A stretch of 64,000 nucleotides of DNA from Streptomyces sp. V1I1 (GTDB lineage: Bacteria > Actinomycetota > Actinomycetes > Streptomycetales > Streptomycetaceae): NCBI RefSeq assembly GCF_030817355.1, contig NZ_JAUSZH010000001.1, forward strand, positions 6,954,501 through 7,018,500. Reading direction: 5' to 3'. Each line of letters opens with the position of its first letter. Position 1 is the first letter of the stretch. The notes under the pieces were generated by a model. It worked only from the letters and a program-made list of their open reading frames with translations, made no database searches and was not told where the DNA came from. A program made the translations under genes and the position numbers. Shown here piece after piece: positions 17,823-29,567 of this stretch.

Positions 17823-18437
17823 GTGCCTAACCAGTCGCGTCCCAAGGTCAAGAAGTCTCGTGCGCTCGGTATCGCACTGACGCCGAAGGCCGTCAAGTAC
17901 TTCGAAGCCCGCCCCTACCCGCCGGGCGAGCACGGCCGTGGCCGCAAGCAGAACTCGGACTACAAGGTCCGTCTGCTCGAGAAGCAGCGCCTGCGCGCGC
18001 AGTACGACATCAGCGAGCGCCAGATGGCGCGCGCCTACGACCGCGCCAAGAAGGCCGAGGGCAAGACGGGCGAGGCGCTGGTCGTCGAGCTCGAGCGCCG
18101 TCTCGACGCCCTGGTCCTGCGTTCGGGCATCGCCCGCACCATCTACCAGGCCCGTCAGATGGTCGTCCACGGCCACATCGAGGTCAACGGCGGCAAGGTC
18201 GACAAGCCGTCCTTCCGCGTCCGTCCCGACGACGTCGTGATGGTCCGCGAGCGCTCCCGTGAGAAGGCCCTCTTCCAGGTCGCGCGTGAGGGTGGCTTCG
18301 CCGCCGACGGCGAGACCCCGCGCTACCTGCAGGTCAACCTGAAGGCCCTGGCGTTCCGCCTGGACCGTGACCCGAACCGCAAGGAAGTTCCGGTCATCTG
18401 CGACGAGCAGCTGGTCGTCGAGTACTACGCCCGCTGA
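17823..18437 (+). CDS. rpsD: 30S ribosomal protein S4
   Basis: S4 nucleates assembly of the small-subunit body by binding 16S rRNA and can autoregulate translation. The 204-residue product begins [19 protein letters not shown]; the S4 RNA-binding domain is at about residues 93-155 ([20 protein letters not shown], then [15 protein letters not shown]). The N-terminal region has no cysteines, so this is the zinc-independent form. GTG start with GGAGGTCTGGAGAA upstream. It stands alone, away from the main ribosomal operons, as in other Streptomyces. A terminator lies 25 bases downstream. Confidence 0.97.
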   Translation: MPNQSRPKVKKSRALGIALTPKAVKYFEARPYPPGEHGRGRKQNSDYKVRLLEKQRLRAQYDISERQMARAYDRAKKAEGKTGEALVVELERRLDALVLRSGIARTIYQARQMVVHGHIEVNGGKVDKPSFRVRPDDVVMVRERSREKALFQVAREGGFAADGETPRYLQVNLKALAFRLDRDPNRKEVPVICDEQLVVEYYAR

Positions 18438-18461
18438 TCAAGGCGTAGCCCACCACGCTTC

Positions 18462-18507
18462 AGCCCGCCGCTTCCCCGCCCTTACCGGTGGGGGAGCCGG
18501 CGGGCTC
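18462..18507 (+). terminator. terminator after rpsD
   Basis: AGCCCGCCG and CGGCGGGCT, plus inner CCCC/GGGG pairs, form a hairpin starting 25 bases after the rpsD stop. Confidence 0.7.
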
Positions 18508-18579
18508 TCGCGTTTCCAGGGCCGCCGGACGGACCGAGCGCTGCCTTCCCGGCTGCGGACTCGCCCGGTCCTGTGTGGC

Positions 18580-19265
18580 CAGCGCGCGTGGCCAGCTCCA
18601 GCGTGAGCGGGATCCCGTCGAGACGCCGGCAGCGCTCCAGGCGCGGTTGTCGTCGGTCAGCCGGAAGTGCGGCTGTGCGCAGGCCGCGCGGTGGGCGAAG
18701 AGCCGTACGGCGTCCGCATCGGCCATGGCCCAGCGGGAAGACGACTTCCCCGTCCAGCCGCAGCGGTATGCGGCTCACGGCGAGCACCTGGAGGCGGGGC
18801 GCGCGGCGCAGCAGGTCGCGTACGAGCCCGGCGCATTCGTCGACGAGATACTCGAACCCGTCCAGGACGAGCAGGAGTTGACGTCCGGCGAGGTGATCGA
18901 GGAGGACGTCGCGCGGGGGCCTGCTGGTCTGGTCGGTGACGCCGAGCGACTCGACCAGGGTGTGGGCCACCAGTTCCGGGTCGCGGAGGGTGGAGAGCTC
19001 GGTGAGCCAGACACCGTCGCGGTACCGATTCTGCAGCGCGGCAGCGCCATGGGCCGCGAACCGGGATTTGCCCACGCCGCCCGCTCCCGGCGACGGTGAC
19101 CAGACGGGAGTCGTCCACAAGGCGGCCGAGCTCGGCCAGTTCTTCGGCCCGGCCCACGAACCGGTTCAGCTCTGCGGGGAGATTGCCCTGGACCGGAGGT
19201 TGATCGTCGGGGTAGGCGCAGGAGCGATGGTCGCTGCGCATGGGACACGCGGCGTACCCACTCAT
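18580..19265 (-). pseudogene. frameshifted and truncated regulator ATPase (AfsR/LuxR-associated COG3903-like NTPase)
   Basis: Family homology crosses three reading frames. From ATG 19265 (or 19241) it reads NLPAELNRFVGRAEELAELG up to VTVAGSG. An apparent one-base insertion near 19085 shifts it to PGAGGVGKSRFA (P-loop) and then LLLVLDGFEYLVDECAGLVR and VLAVSRIPLRLDGEVVFPL. Near 18730 it moves to DAVRLFAHRAACAQPHFRLT, and near 18640 back to CRRLDGIPLTLELA, after which similarity ends at about 18590. The rest of the ATPase and any TPR or HTH output domain are missing. This is a gene fossil; sequencing error could explain one shift but not the 3' loss. Confidence 0.8.
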
Positions 19266-19399
19266 AAGCACTCCGTACAATCGCCTTGCGTAACTCCCGT
19301 CGTCCCCGGCCCTAATGCGGTATGGGGCGCGACCCTGGGCGCGATAGGGTCGGAGGACGATTTTCGACGTATTCATCGACGATTAGAGAGCGGTGCAGA

Positions 19400-19837
19400 G
19401 TGACCGGTGGAGAGGTTGCCGGGATCCTGGTGGCCGTGTTCTGGGCGATCTTGGTCTCCTTCCTCGCCGTGGTGCTGGTGAGGCTGGCACAGACGCTCAG
19501 GGCGACCACCAAACTCGTGGCGGACGTGACCGAGCAGGCAGTGCCGCTGCTTGCCGACGCCTCCGCGACGGTGCGCTCCGCACAGACCCAGCTCGACCGG
19601 GTCGACGCCATCGCGACGGACGTCCAGGAGGTCACCTCCAACGCCTCCGCGCTCTCCACGACGGTCGCCTCGACCTTCGGCGGCCCACTGGTCAAGGTCG
19701 CCGCCTTCGGCTATGGCGTACGCCGGGCCATGAGCCGCAAGAGCGAGGACGCGCCCGCGCCGTCCGCACCGTCCCGTCGCACGGTGGTCGTCGGCCGCAC
19801 GGTGCCGGCTCCCCGACGTAAGAAGCGGAAAGGCTGA
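19400..19837 (+). CDS. DUF948-family membrane protein
   Basis: The 145-residue product begins MTGGEVAGILVAVFWAILV, with one N-terminal membrane helix. A long amphipathic helix rich in Ala/Thr/Val follows (LVADVTEQAVPLLADASATV, then QLDRVDAIATDVQEV), and the tail is basic (APRRKKRKG). This matches small DUF948 proteins of unknown function, probably tethered coiled coils. GTG at 19400 was selected because the membrane helix follows directly; the open frame upstream has no ribosome site. The next gene starts 6 bases after it, and alaS follows in the same unit. Confidence 0.82.
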   Translation: MTGGEVAGILVAVFWAILVSFLAVVLVRLAQTLRATTKLVADVTEQAVPLLADASATVRSAQTQLDRVDAIATDVQEVTSNASALSTTVASTFGGPLVKVAAFGYGVRRAMSRKSEDAPAPSAPSRRTVVVGRTVPAPRRKKRKG

Positions 19838-19843
19838 GGCACG

Positions 19844-20194
19844 ATGTTCCGCCGCACGTTCTGGTTCACCGCGGGTGCCGCGGCCGGTGTCTGGGCCACC
19901 ACCAAGGTCAACCGCAAGCTGAAGCAGCTGACCCCCGAGAGCCTCGCCGCGCAGGCCGCGAACAAGGCGATCGACGCGGGCCACAAGCTCAAGGACTTCG
20001 CACTCGACGTCAGGTCCGGCATGGTCAAGCGCGAGGCCGAACTGGGTGAAGCGCTCGGCCTGCAGGCATCCGCCGACCCCGAACTGCCCGCACAGCGACG
20101 CCCCGCCGCGATCGACTACCCCAAGCACCCCGACAACAAGCACCCCGACAACAAGCACTCCTACAACTCGTACAACCGGAATGAGGACCACTGA
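19844..20194 (+). CDS. DUF6167-like small membrane-associated protein
   Basis: The 116-residue product starts [31 protein letters not shown], with a short hydrophobic segment at residues 6-19, then a helical Ala/Lys-rich body and a polar tail. The tail contains a duplicated KHPDN unit from a 15-base tandem repeat (CACCCCGACAACAAG twice, about 20128-20157). The function is unknown; it is conserved between the DUF948 gene and alaS in streptomycetes as far as I recall. Its TGA overlaps the alaS ATG by one base. Confidence 0.82.
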   Translation: MFRRTFWFTAGAAAGVWATTKVNRKLKQLTPESLAAQAANKAIDAGHKLKDFALDVRSGMVKREAELGEALGLQASADPELPAQRRPAAIDYPKHPDNKHPDNKHSYNSYNRNEDH

Positions 20195-22863
20195 TGGAGT
20201 CGGCTGAAATCCGCCGCCGCTGGCTGAGCTTCTTCGAGGAGCGCGGGCACACCGTCGTGCCTTCGGCGTCGCTCATCGCGGACGACCCGACTCTGCTGCT
20301 GGTCCCCGCGGGCATGGTGCCGTTCAAGCCGTACTTCCTCGGCGAGGCCAAGCCGCCGTCCCCGCGCGCCACCAGCGTGCAGAAGTGCGTGCGTACGCCG
20401 GACATCGAAGAGGTCGGCAAGACCACCCGGCACGGCACGTTCTTCCAGATGTGCGGCAACTTCTCCTTCGGGGACTACTTCAAGGAAGGCGCCATCAAGT
20501 ACGCCTGGGAGCTGCTCACCAGCTCCGTGGCGGACGGTGGCTACGGCCTCGACCCCGAGCGCCTGTGGATCACGGTCTACAAGGAGGACGACGAGGCCGA
20601 GCAGATCTGGCGCGACGTGATCGGCGTGCCCGCCGAACGCATCCAGCGCCTGGGCATGGGCCCCAACTTCTGGTCGATGGGCGTCCCCGGACCCTGCGGA
20701 CCCTGCTCCGAGATCAACTACGACCGTGGCCCGGAGTTCGGCGAAGAGGGCGGCCCTGCCGTCAACGACGAGCGCTACGTGGAGATCTGGAACCTGGTCT
20801 TCATGCAGTACGAGCGCGGCGCCGGCGAGGGCAAGGAGGACTTCCCGATCCTCGGCGAGCTGCCGTCCAAGAACATCGACACCGGCCTCGGCCTCGAGCG
20901 CCTCGCGATGATCCTGCAGGGCGTACAGAACATGTACGAGACCGACACCCTGCGCGTCGTCATGGACAAGGCCACCGAGCTGACCGGCGTGCGCTACGGC
21001 GCCGAGCACGGCTCGGACGTCTCCCTGCGCGTGGTCGCCGACCACATCCGTACGTCCGTGATGCTCATCGGCGACGGCGTCACCCCCGGCAACGAGGGCC
21101 GTGGCTACGTGCTGCGCCGCATCATGCGTCGCGCCATCCGCAATATGCGCCTTCTGGGCGCCACCGAGCCCGTCGTCGCCGAGCTGGCCGACGTGGTCAT
21201 CAAGACCATGGGCGAGCAGTACCCGGAGCTGATCACCGACCGCAAGCGGATCGAGGCCGTGGCCCTCGCCGAGGAGGCCGCCTTCCTCAAGACGCTGAAG
21301 GCCGGTACCAACATCCTCGACACCGCCATCACCGAGACCAAGTCCGGCGGCGGCAAGGTACTCGCCGGCGACAAGGCCTTCCTGCTCCACGACACCTGGG
21401 GCTTCCCGATCGACCTCACCCTGGAGATGGCCGCCGAGCAGGGCCTCTCGGTGGACGAGGACGGCTTCCGCCGCCTGATGAAGCAGCAGCGGGAGCAGGC
21501 CAAGGCCGACGCCAGGGCCAAGAAGACCGGCCACGCCGACGTGTCCGCCTACCGGCTCGTCGCCGACCAGTCCGGCACCACCGAGTTCACCGGCTACACC
21601 CACACCGAGGGCGAGTCGACCATCGTCGGCCTGCTGGTCGACGGCATGCCGTCGCCGGCCGCCTCCGAGGGCGACGAGGTCGAGGTCGTCCTCGACCGCA
21701 CCCCCTTCTACGCCGAGGGCGGCGGCCAGCTCGCCGACCAGGGCCGCATCAAGCTCGACACGGGCGCCGTCATCAACGTCCGCGATGTGCAGCAGCCCGT
21801 CCCGGGCGTCTCCGTCCACAAGGGCTCGGTACAGGTCGGCGAGGTGACAGTCGGCGCTTCCGCCTACGCCGCCATCGACATCAAGCGCCGCCGCGCCATC
21901 GCCCGCGCCCACAGCGCCACACACCTCACCCACCAGGCGCTGCGCGACGCTCTCGGCCCGACGGCCGCCCAGGCCGGCTCGGAGAACTCTCCCGGCCGCT
22001 TCCGCTTCGACTTCGGCTCGCCCGCCGCCGTACCCGGCACGGTCCTCACCGACGTCGAGCAGAAGATCAACGAAGTCCTCGCCCGGGAGCTCGACGTCCA
22101 GGCCGAGATCATGAGCATCGACGAGGCCAAGAAGCAGGGCGCCATCGCCGAGTTCGGCGAGAAGTACGGCGAGCGCGTGCGTGTCGTCACCATCGGCGAC
22201 TTCTCCAAGGAGCTGTGCGGCGGCACGCACGTGCACAACACCGCCCAGCTGGGCCTGGTGAAGCTGCTCGGCGAATCCTCGATCGGCTCCGGTGTGCGCC
22301 GTATCGAAGCCCTCGTCGGCGTCGACGCCTACAACTTCCTCGCCAGGGAGCACACGGTCGTCGCCCAGCTCCAGGAGCTGGTCAAGGGCCGTCCCGAGGA
22401 GCTCCCCGAGAAGATCTCCGGCATGCTCGCCAAGCTGAAGGACGCCGAGAAGGAGATCGAGAAGTTCCGCGCGGAGAAGGTGCTCGCCGCCGCCGGCGGT
22501 CTCGCCTCGGGCGCCAAGGACGTACGGGGCGTGGCCCTGGTCACCGGCCAGGTGCCGGACGGCACCTCCGCCGACGACCTGCGCAGGCTGGTCCTCGACG
22601 TCCGCGGCCGCATCCCTGGCGACCGTCCGGCCGTCGTGGCTCTGTTCACCGTGGCGAATGGCCGCCCGCTGACCGTCATCGCCACCAACGAGGCCGCCCG
22701 CGAGCGCGGTCTCAAGGCCGGCGACCTGGTCCGTACCGCTGCCAAGACCCTCGGCGGCGGCGGTGGCGGCAAGCCGGACGTCGCCCAGGGCGGCGGCCAG
22801 AACCCGGACGCCATCGGCGACGCTGCCGCCGCCGTCGAGCGTCTCGTCGCTGAGACGGCCTGA
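20194..22863 (+). CDS. alaS: alanyl-tRNA synthetase
   Basis: AlaRS charges tRNA-Ala and removes mischarged Ser/Gly. The 889-residue product has the class II catalytic domain ([49 protein letters not shown]), the editing domain with zinc-site motifs [12 protein letters not shown] and CGGTHVHNT, and a C-terminal Gly-rich DHHA1-type domain ([15 protein letters not shown]). The length is normal. ATG overlaps the preceding stop (TGATG), showing coupling; ruvX follows after 4 bases. Confidence 0.97.
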   Translation: MESAEIRRRWLSFFEERGHTVVPSASLIADDPTLLLVPAGMVPFKPYFLGEAKPPSPRATSVQKCVRTPDIEEVGKTTRHGTFFQMCGNFSFGDYFKEGAIKYAWELLTSSVADGGYGLDPERLWITVYKEDDEAEQIWRDVIGVPAERIQRLGMGPNFWSMGVPGPCGPCSEINYDRGPEFGEEGGPAVNDERYVEIWNLVFMQYERGAGEGKEDFPILGELPSKNIDTGLGLERLAMILQGVQNMYETDTLRVVMDKATELTGVRYGAEHGSDVSLRVVADHIRTSVMLIGDGVTPGNEGRGYVLRRIMRRAIRNMRLLGATEPVVAELADVVIKTMGEQYPELITDRKRIEAVALAEEAAFLKTLKAGTNILDTAITETKSGGGKVLAGDKAFLLHDTWGFPIDLTLEMAAEQGLSVDEDGFRRLMKQQREQAKADARAKKTGHADVSAYRLVADQSGTTEFTGYTHTEGESTIVGLLVDGMPSPAASEGDEVEVVLDRTPFYAEGGGQLADQGRIKLDTGAVINVRDVQQPVPGVSVHKGSVQVGEVTVGASAYAAIDIKRRRAIARAHSATHLTHQALRDALGPTAAQAGSENSPGRFRFDFGSPAAVPGTVLTDVEQKINEVLARELDVQAEIMSIDEAKKQGAIAEFGEKYGERVRVVTIGDFSKELCGGTHVHNTAQLGLVKLLGESSIGSGVRRIEALVGVDAYNFLAREHTVVAQLQELVKGRPEELPEKISGMLAKLKDAEKEIEKFRAEKVLAAAGGLASGAKDVRGVALVTGQVPDGTSADDLRRLVLDVRGRIPGDRPAVVALFTVANGRPLTVIATNEAARERGLKAGDLVRTAAKTLGGGGGGKPDVAQGGGQNPDAIGDAAAAVERLVAETA

Positions 22864-22867
22864 CGCT

Positions 22868-23332
22868 GTGCGCCGCGGACGCCGCCTCGCGCTCGATGTC
22901 GGGGACGCCCGGATCGGGGTCGCCTCGTGCGACCCCGACGGGGTCCTCGCCACCCCGGTCGAGACCGTGCCGGGACGCGACGTCCCGGCCGCCCACCGGC
23001 GGCTGAAGCAGCTCGTCGAGGAGTACGAACCGATCGAAGTCGTCGTCGGCCTGCCCCGCTCGCTCAGCGGCGGGGAAGGCCCGGCCGCGGTCAAGATCCG
23101 CGGCTTCGCCCAGGAGTTCGCGCGCGGCATCGCCCCCATTCCGGTCCGGCTGGTCGACGAGAGGATGACCACAGTGACGGCCAGTCAGGGGCTGCGCGCT
23201 TCGGGCGTGAAGTCCAAAAAGGGCCGATCTGTCATTGATCAGGCTGCCGCTGTGGTGATCCTTCAGAACGCTCTGGAGTCCGAACGGGCGTCAGGTGCTG
23301 CTCCGGGCGAGGGCGTCGAAGTGGTTGTCTGA
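22868..23332 (+). CDS. ruvX: Holliday junction resolvase-like nuclease RuvX/YqgF
   Basis: YqgF-family enzymes have an RNase H-like fold and take part in 16S rRNA 5'-end maturation and possibly in recombination. The 154-residue product begins MRRGRRLALDVGDARIGVA with the first catalytic Asp; VVVGLPRSLSG and LVDERMTTVTA give the second acidic site, and SVIDQAAAVVILQ the last. GTG at 22868, 4 bases after alaS, fits the family length; upstream in-frame codons are only the antisense or overlap of alaS. The alaS-ruvX-mltG-aroE order is a recognised actinobacterial arrangement. Confidence 0.93.
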   Translation: MRRGRRLALDVGDARIGVASCDPDGVLATPVETVPGRDVPAAHRRLKQLVEEYEPIEVVVGLPRSLSGGEGPAAVKIRGFAQEFARGIAPIPVRLVDERMTTVTASQGLRASGVKSKKGRSVIDQAAAVVILQNALESERASGAAPGEGVEVVV

Positions 23333-23437
23333 TCGCGATACGGTAACGTTCCGCGCGATGCGGCGGTGTTCGAACAGCTGCCGCACAGCAAAGAGGCCGG
23401 CACCGTGCAGCGTCTGCCTCGCGGCCCTAGGGGATCG

Positions 23438-25168
23438 ATGACTGAGTATGGCCGGGGCCCCGGCTCCGAACCGTGGCATCCCGAGGACCCTTTGTACGGG
23501 GACCAGGGATGGGGAGGACAGCAGGCTGCAGCCGGCGACACTCCGTATGGTGGCCAGCCGCAGCAGCAGTACGGCACCCAGCACGACCCGTACCAGCAGC
23601 AGTACAACCAGCAGCAACAGCAGCAGTACAACCAGCAGCAACAGCAGCAGTACGACCAGCAGCAACAGCAGTACAACCAGCAACAGAGGCAATACAACCA
23701 GCAACAACAGCAATACAACCAGCAACAACAGCAGCAGTACAACCAGCAGCAGTACGACGGCGGCTGGGACACCGGCCAGCATGCGGCAATGCCGTACGCA
23801 GCCAATCCGGCCGACACCTACGGTGGCCGCCAGCCCGGCTACGGCGGCCAGAACGGCGACTACTACGCCACGCCCGAGGCCTACCCGCCGCCGCAGCCCC
23901 CGGGCCGCCGCCGGCCGGAGCCCGAGCCCACGACCGACTGGGATGCCGAGGCGCCCCAGGAGGAGACCCACCCTTTCTTCACCGGCGACGACGGCCGGGA
24001 TGACGACGGCGAGTACGACGACGACCCGCGCGAGGCGCGCCGGGGCGGCGGCCGTGAGCGCCGCGGCAAGACCAAGAAGAAGAGCAGGAACGGTTGCGCG
24101 TGCCTGGTCGTCGCACTGGTGCTCGCGGGCGGCCTGGGCGGCGTCGGCTATTTCGGCTACCAGTTCTGGCAGGGCCAGTTCGGCGCGCCCGAGGATTACA
24201 AGGGCACTGGCATCGCCACAACCGTTGAGGTGGTGATCCCCAAGGGCGCGGGCCTCGGGGAGATCGGCGCCATCCTGAAGGAAGCGGGTGTCGTCAAAAG
24301 CTCGGGCGCCTTCGTCTCGGCGGCCAACGACGACCCGAAGGGCAAGTCCATCCAGGCGGGCGTCTACATCCTCAAGAAGGAGCAGTCCGCGGCCAGCGCG
24401 GTCGAGACGATGCTCAATCCGGCCAGTCGCAACAACCTGATCATCCCCGAGGGCAAGCGGAACATCTGGGTCTACGAGCAGATCGACAAGCGCCTGGAGG
24501 TCAAGGCAGGCACCACCAAGGCCGCTGCCAGGGCGAATGCGAAGCGGCTCGGTCTACCGGCCTGGGCCGCCGACAACCGGGACATCAAGGACCCGCTCGA
24601 AGGCTTCCTGTTCCCCGCGAGCTATCCCGTCGTCAAGGGCATGAAACCGGAAGCCGTCCTGCAGAAGATGGTGGCCCGGGCCAACGAGGAGTTCGGCAGG
24701 AAGGACCTCAAGGCCGAGGCCGACAGGCTGGGCCTCGAGTCGCCGCTCCAGGTGCTCACCGTCGCGAGCCTCGTGCAGGCCGAAGGCAAGTACAAGCACG
24801 ACTTCGACAAGGTCTCGCGGGTCGTCTACAACCGCCTCAAGCCGAACAACGCCGAGACGGTCGGCCGGCTCGAATTCGACTCCACGATCAACTACATCAA
24901 GAGCGACAGCAAGCTCGACCTCGGCGCGGTCGACGATCTGCGGAAGATAAAGGATCCGTACAACACGTACGACATCAAGGGTCTGCCGCCGGGTCCGATC
25001 GGGAACCCGGGTCAGTCCGCATTCAGCTCGGCTCTCAAGCCGGAGTCCGGCCCCTGGTACTACTTCGTGTCGATCACCGAGGACGAGACGCTCTTCGCGG
25101 TGACCAACGAGGAGCACGAGCGCAACCGCAGGAAGTACGAAGAACAGCAGGAGAAGAACGGCCAGTGA
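23438..25168 (+). CDS. mltG: endolytic transglycosylase MltG (YceG-like) with Q/N/Y-rich cytoplasmic tail
   Basis: MltG cleaves nascent peptidoglycan strands at the membrane and limits glycan length. The 576-residue product begins MTEYGRGPGSEPWHPEDPLY. Residues about 38-107 are Q/N/Y repeats, followed by a Pro/acidic stretch, a basic patch RERRGKTKKKSR, and a membrane helix (about 222-243). The extracellular YceG domain holds the catalytic Glu at about residue 449 (ASLVQAEGKY) and the GLPPGPIGNPG substrate loop. ATG at 23438 is chosen by the conserved N-terminus; an earlier in-frame start at 23366 has no ribosome site. It overlaps aroE by 4 bases. Confidence 0.93.
   Translation: MTEYGRGPGSEPWHPEDPLYGDQGWGGQQAAAGDTPYGGQPQQQYGTQHDPYQQQYNQQQQQQYNQQQQQQYDQQQQQYNQQQRQYNQQQQQYNQQQQQQYNQQQYDGGWDTGQHAAMPYAANPADTYGGRQPGYGGQNGDYYATPEAYPPPQPPGRRRPEPEPTTDWDAEAPQEETHPFFTGDDGRDDDGEYDDDPREARRGGGRERRGKTKKKSRNGCACLVVALVLAGGLGGVGYFGYQFWQGQFGAPEDYKGTGIATTVEVVIPKGAGLGEIGAILKEAGVVKSSGAFVSAANDDPKGKSIQAGVYILKKEQSAASAVETMLNPASRNNLIIPEGKRNIWVYEQIDKRLEVKAGTTKAAARANAKRLGLPAWAADNRDIKDPLEGFLFPASYPVVKGMKPEAVLQKMVARANEEFGRKDLKAEADRLGLESPLQVLTVASLVQAEGKYKHDFDKVSRVVYNRLKPNNAETVGRLEFDSTINYIKSDSKLDLGAVDDLRKIKDPYNTYDIKGLPPGPIGNPGQSAFSSALKPESGPWYYFVSITEDETLFAVTNEEHERNRRKYEEQQEKNGQ
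23561..23758 (+). repeat. CAG/CAA-rich in-frame repeat in mltG
   Basis: Repeats of the form (CAG/CAA)n-TAC-AAC encode about eight imperfect QQQQQYN units (one with D for N). CAA codons, rare in this GC-rich genome, are frequent here, so the array has unusual base composition. Confidence 0.9.
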
Positions 25169-26004
25169 GCACCTTGAAGCGGCGGGCGGCGGTCCTCGGA
25201 TCGCCGATCGCCCACTCGCTCTCCCCGGTGCTGCACCGCGCGGCCTACGCGGAACTCGGCCTCACCCACTGGTCGTACGACCGTTTCGAGGTGGACGAGG
25301 CAGGGCTCCCGGGATTCCTGGCGGGGCTCGACAGCTCCTGGGCCGGGCTGTCGCTGACGATGCCGCTCAAGCGCGCGATCCTGCCGTTGCTCGACGCCAT
25401 CAGCGACACCGCGGCCTCGGTCGAAGCCGTCAACACCGTTGTCTTCACCGAGGACGGCCGCCGCGTCGGCGACAACACCGACATCCCCGGCATGATCGCC
25501 GCACTGCGCGAGCGGGGCGTCGACAAGGTCGAATCGGCCGCTGTGCTGGGCGCGGGCGCGACAGCTTCGTCCGCTCTCGCCGCGCTCTCGCGGATCTGTA
25601 CGGGGCCTGTCACCGCCTATGTACGCAGTGCCGCCCGGGCGGGCGAGATGCGGGGCTGGGGCGAGCGGCTCGGTGTCGAGGTGCACATCGCCGACTGGGC
25701 GGAGGCCGACGTGGCGCTGCGGGCGCCGCTGGTCATCGCCACCACTCCGGCGGGTGCCACCGACGAGCTGGCGCACGCCGTACCGGACCGCCCCGGGACG
25801 CTCTTCGACGTGCTGTACGACCCATGGCCGACCGCTCTCGCCGCCGCCTGGTCGCGGCACGACGGGGCCGTCGTCGGCGGCCTCGACCTCCTGGTCCACC
25901 AGGCGGTGCTCCAGGTCGAGCAGATGACGGGGCGGACCCCCGCGCCGCTCGCGGCCATGCGGGCCGCCGGCGAGAAGGCGCTGACCAGCGGCGGAACCGT
26001 GTGA
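25165..26004 (+). CDS. aroE: shikimate dehydrogenase
   Basis: AroE reduces 3-dehydroshikimate to shikimate with NADPH. The 279-residue product has the shikimate-binding SPIAHSLSPVLH near the N-terminus, LTMPLKRAIL with the catalytic Lys, DNTDIPGM, the nucleotide-binding LGAGATASSALAAL and the closing GLDLLVHQAVLQVEQMTG. The length is normal. The GTG start overlaps the mltG stop. It is the first aro gene in a cluster that also holds aroC, aroK, aroB and aroQ. Confidence 0.95.
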   Translation: MSTLKRRAAVLGSPIAHSLSPVLHRAAYAELGLTHWSYDRFEVDEAGLPGFLAGLDSSWAGLSLTMPLKRAILPLLDAISDTAASVEAVNTVVFTEDGRRVGDNTDIPGMIAALRERGVDKVESAAVLGAGATASSALAALSRICTGPVTAYVRSAARAGEMRGWGERLGVEVHIADWAEADVALRAPLVIATTPAGATDELAHAVPDRPGTLFDVLYDPWPTALAAAWSRHDGAVVGGLDLLVHQAVLQVEQMTGRTPAPLAAMRAAGEKALTSGGTV

Positions 26005-26144
26005 GTCTTGCCGGGAACGCCCTGGAGATCATCGTCAGGTTCCTTCTGCGCACGGTGCCACTACAGATGTACGCCGGACTGGCCGTCGGCATCGTCGTGA
26101 TCGTGCTGCTGGTGAGGCTGAGGCGGGCTCGGGCGTCCGGCTGA
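26001..26144 (+). CDS. 47-residue single-pass membrane protein, translationally coupled to aroE
   Basis: The start GTG overlaps the aroE stop (GTGA). The product, [20 protein letters not shown] and onward, has an amphipathic N-terminal half and one hydrophobic segment ([18 protein letters not shown]) followed by a basic end RRARASG, suggesting an inside C-terminus. The coupling and the strong hydrophobic pattern argue that it is translated, but I do not recognise a family. It lies 112 bases ahead of aroC. Confidence 0.6.
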   Translation: MSLAGNALEIIVRFLLRTVPLQMYAGLAVGIVVIVLLVRLRRARASG

Positions 26145-26256
26145 TGGACCGGAGACCAGGTCACGGCTGCGGACGTGGGAGGATCGAGTCAGGCGTGCCA
26201 GGGCCGCGCACCCGGTCGCGCCGTGGCAGTTCCAGGCGCGAGCAGGAGGATTACCG

Positions 26257-27437
26257 TTGAGCAGGTTGCGTTGGCTGACGGCGGGGGAGTCGCACGGACC
26301 CGCACTGGTGGCGACGCTGGAGGGTCTTCCCGCCGGTGTGCCGATCACCACGGAGATGGTGGCGGATCACCTTGCCCGGCGGCGCCTCGGCTATGGGCGC
26401 GGTGCGCGGATGAAGTTCGAGCGTGACGAGGTGACCTTCCTCGGCGGCGTACGGCACGGGCTGACCATGGGGTCGCCGGTCGCGGTGATGGTGGGCAACA
26501 CCGAGTGGCCGAAGTGGGAGAAGGTCATGGCGGCCGACCCGGTCGACCCCGACGAGCTCGCGCAGCTGGCCCGTAACGCCCCGCTGACCCGCCCGCGGCC
26601 CGGTCACGCCGACCTGGCGGGCATGCAGAAGTACGCACTCGACGAGGCCCGGCCGATCCTGGAGCGGGCCAGCGCCCGCGAGACCGCCGCGCGCGTCGCG
26701 CTGGGCGCGGTCGCCCGCTCGTACCTCAAGGAGACGACGGGCATCGAGATCGTCTCCCATGTCGTCGAACTGGCCGCGGCGAAGGCTCCGTACGGCGTCT
26801 ACCCCAAGCCCTCCGACGAGGCGAAGCTCGACGCCGACCCGGTGCGCTGCCTGGACGCGGACGCGTCGAAGGCGATGGTCGCGGAGATCGACCAGGCCCA
26901 CAGGGACGGCGACACCCTTGGTGGTGTGGTCGAGGTGCTGGCGTACGGAGTGCCGGTCGGTCTCGGCTCGCACGTGCACTGGGACCGCAGGCTGGACGCC
27001 CGCCTCGCCGCCGCGCTCATGGGCATCCAGGCGATCAAGGGCGTCGAGGTCGGCGACGGCTTCGAACTCGCGCGGGTGCCCGGATCGAAGGCGCACGACG
27101 AGATCGTGCCGACCGCGGACGGGATCCGCCGCACCTCCGGCCACTCCGGCGGTACGGAGGGCGGCATGTCGACGGGCGAGCTGCTGCGTGTACGGGCGGC
27201 GATGAAGCCGATCGCGACCGTGCCGCGCGCGCTGGCCACCGTCGACGTCGCCACCGGCGAGGTCGCGGCCGCGCACCACCAGCGTTCCGACGTGTGTGCC
27301 GTCCCGGCCGCGGGGATCGTCGCCGAGGCGATGGTCGCGCTCGTGCTCGCGGACGCGGTCGCCGAGAAGTTCGGCGGCGACAGCGTGACCGAGACCAGCC
27401 GCAATGTGCGGTCCTACCTCGACAGCCTGCACATCCG

Positions 27438-27441
<4 letters not shown>
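26257..27441 (+). CDS. aroC: chorismate synthase
   Basis: AroC converts EPSP to chorismate using reduced FMN. The 394-residue product begins [20 protein letters not shown] and shows [13 protein letters not shown], the [22 protein letters not shown] signature and [22 protein letters not shown]. The TTG start is set by AGGAGG eight bases upstream. It is separated from the preceding small gene by 112 bases, so a local promoter is possible. The stop overlaps the aroK start (GTGA). Confidence 0.96.
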
Positions 27442-29490
<2,049 letters not shown>

Positions 29491-29567
29491 CAGGGCACTT
29501 TGGACCTTCCCCGGCCGTTCCCACAGAGGGCGGACGGGCAGGTACCGTTCGGTAGCAGGGCGGCCGA

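Noticed and set aside
20161..23172. Minus-strand open frame of about 1000 codons opposite alaS
   Set aside because: Antisense shadow of alaS with Gly/Asp/Val-rich composition and no family motif.
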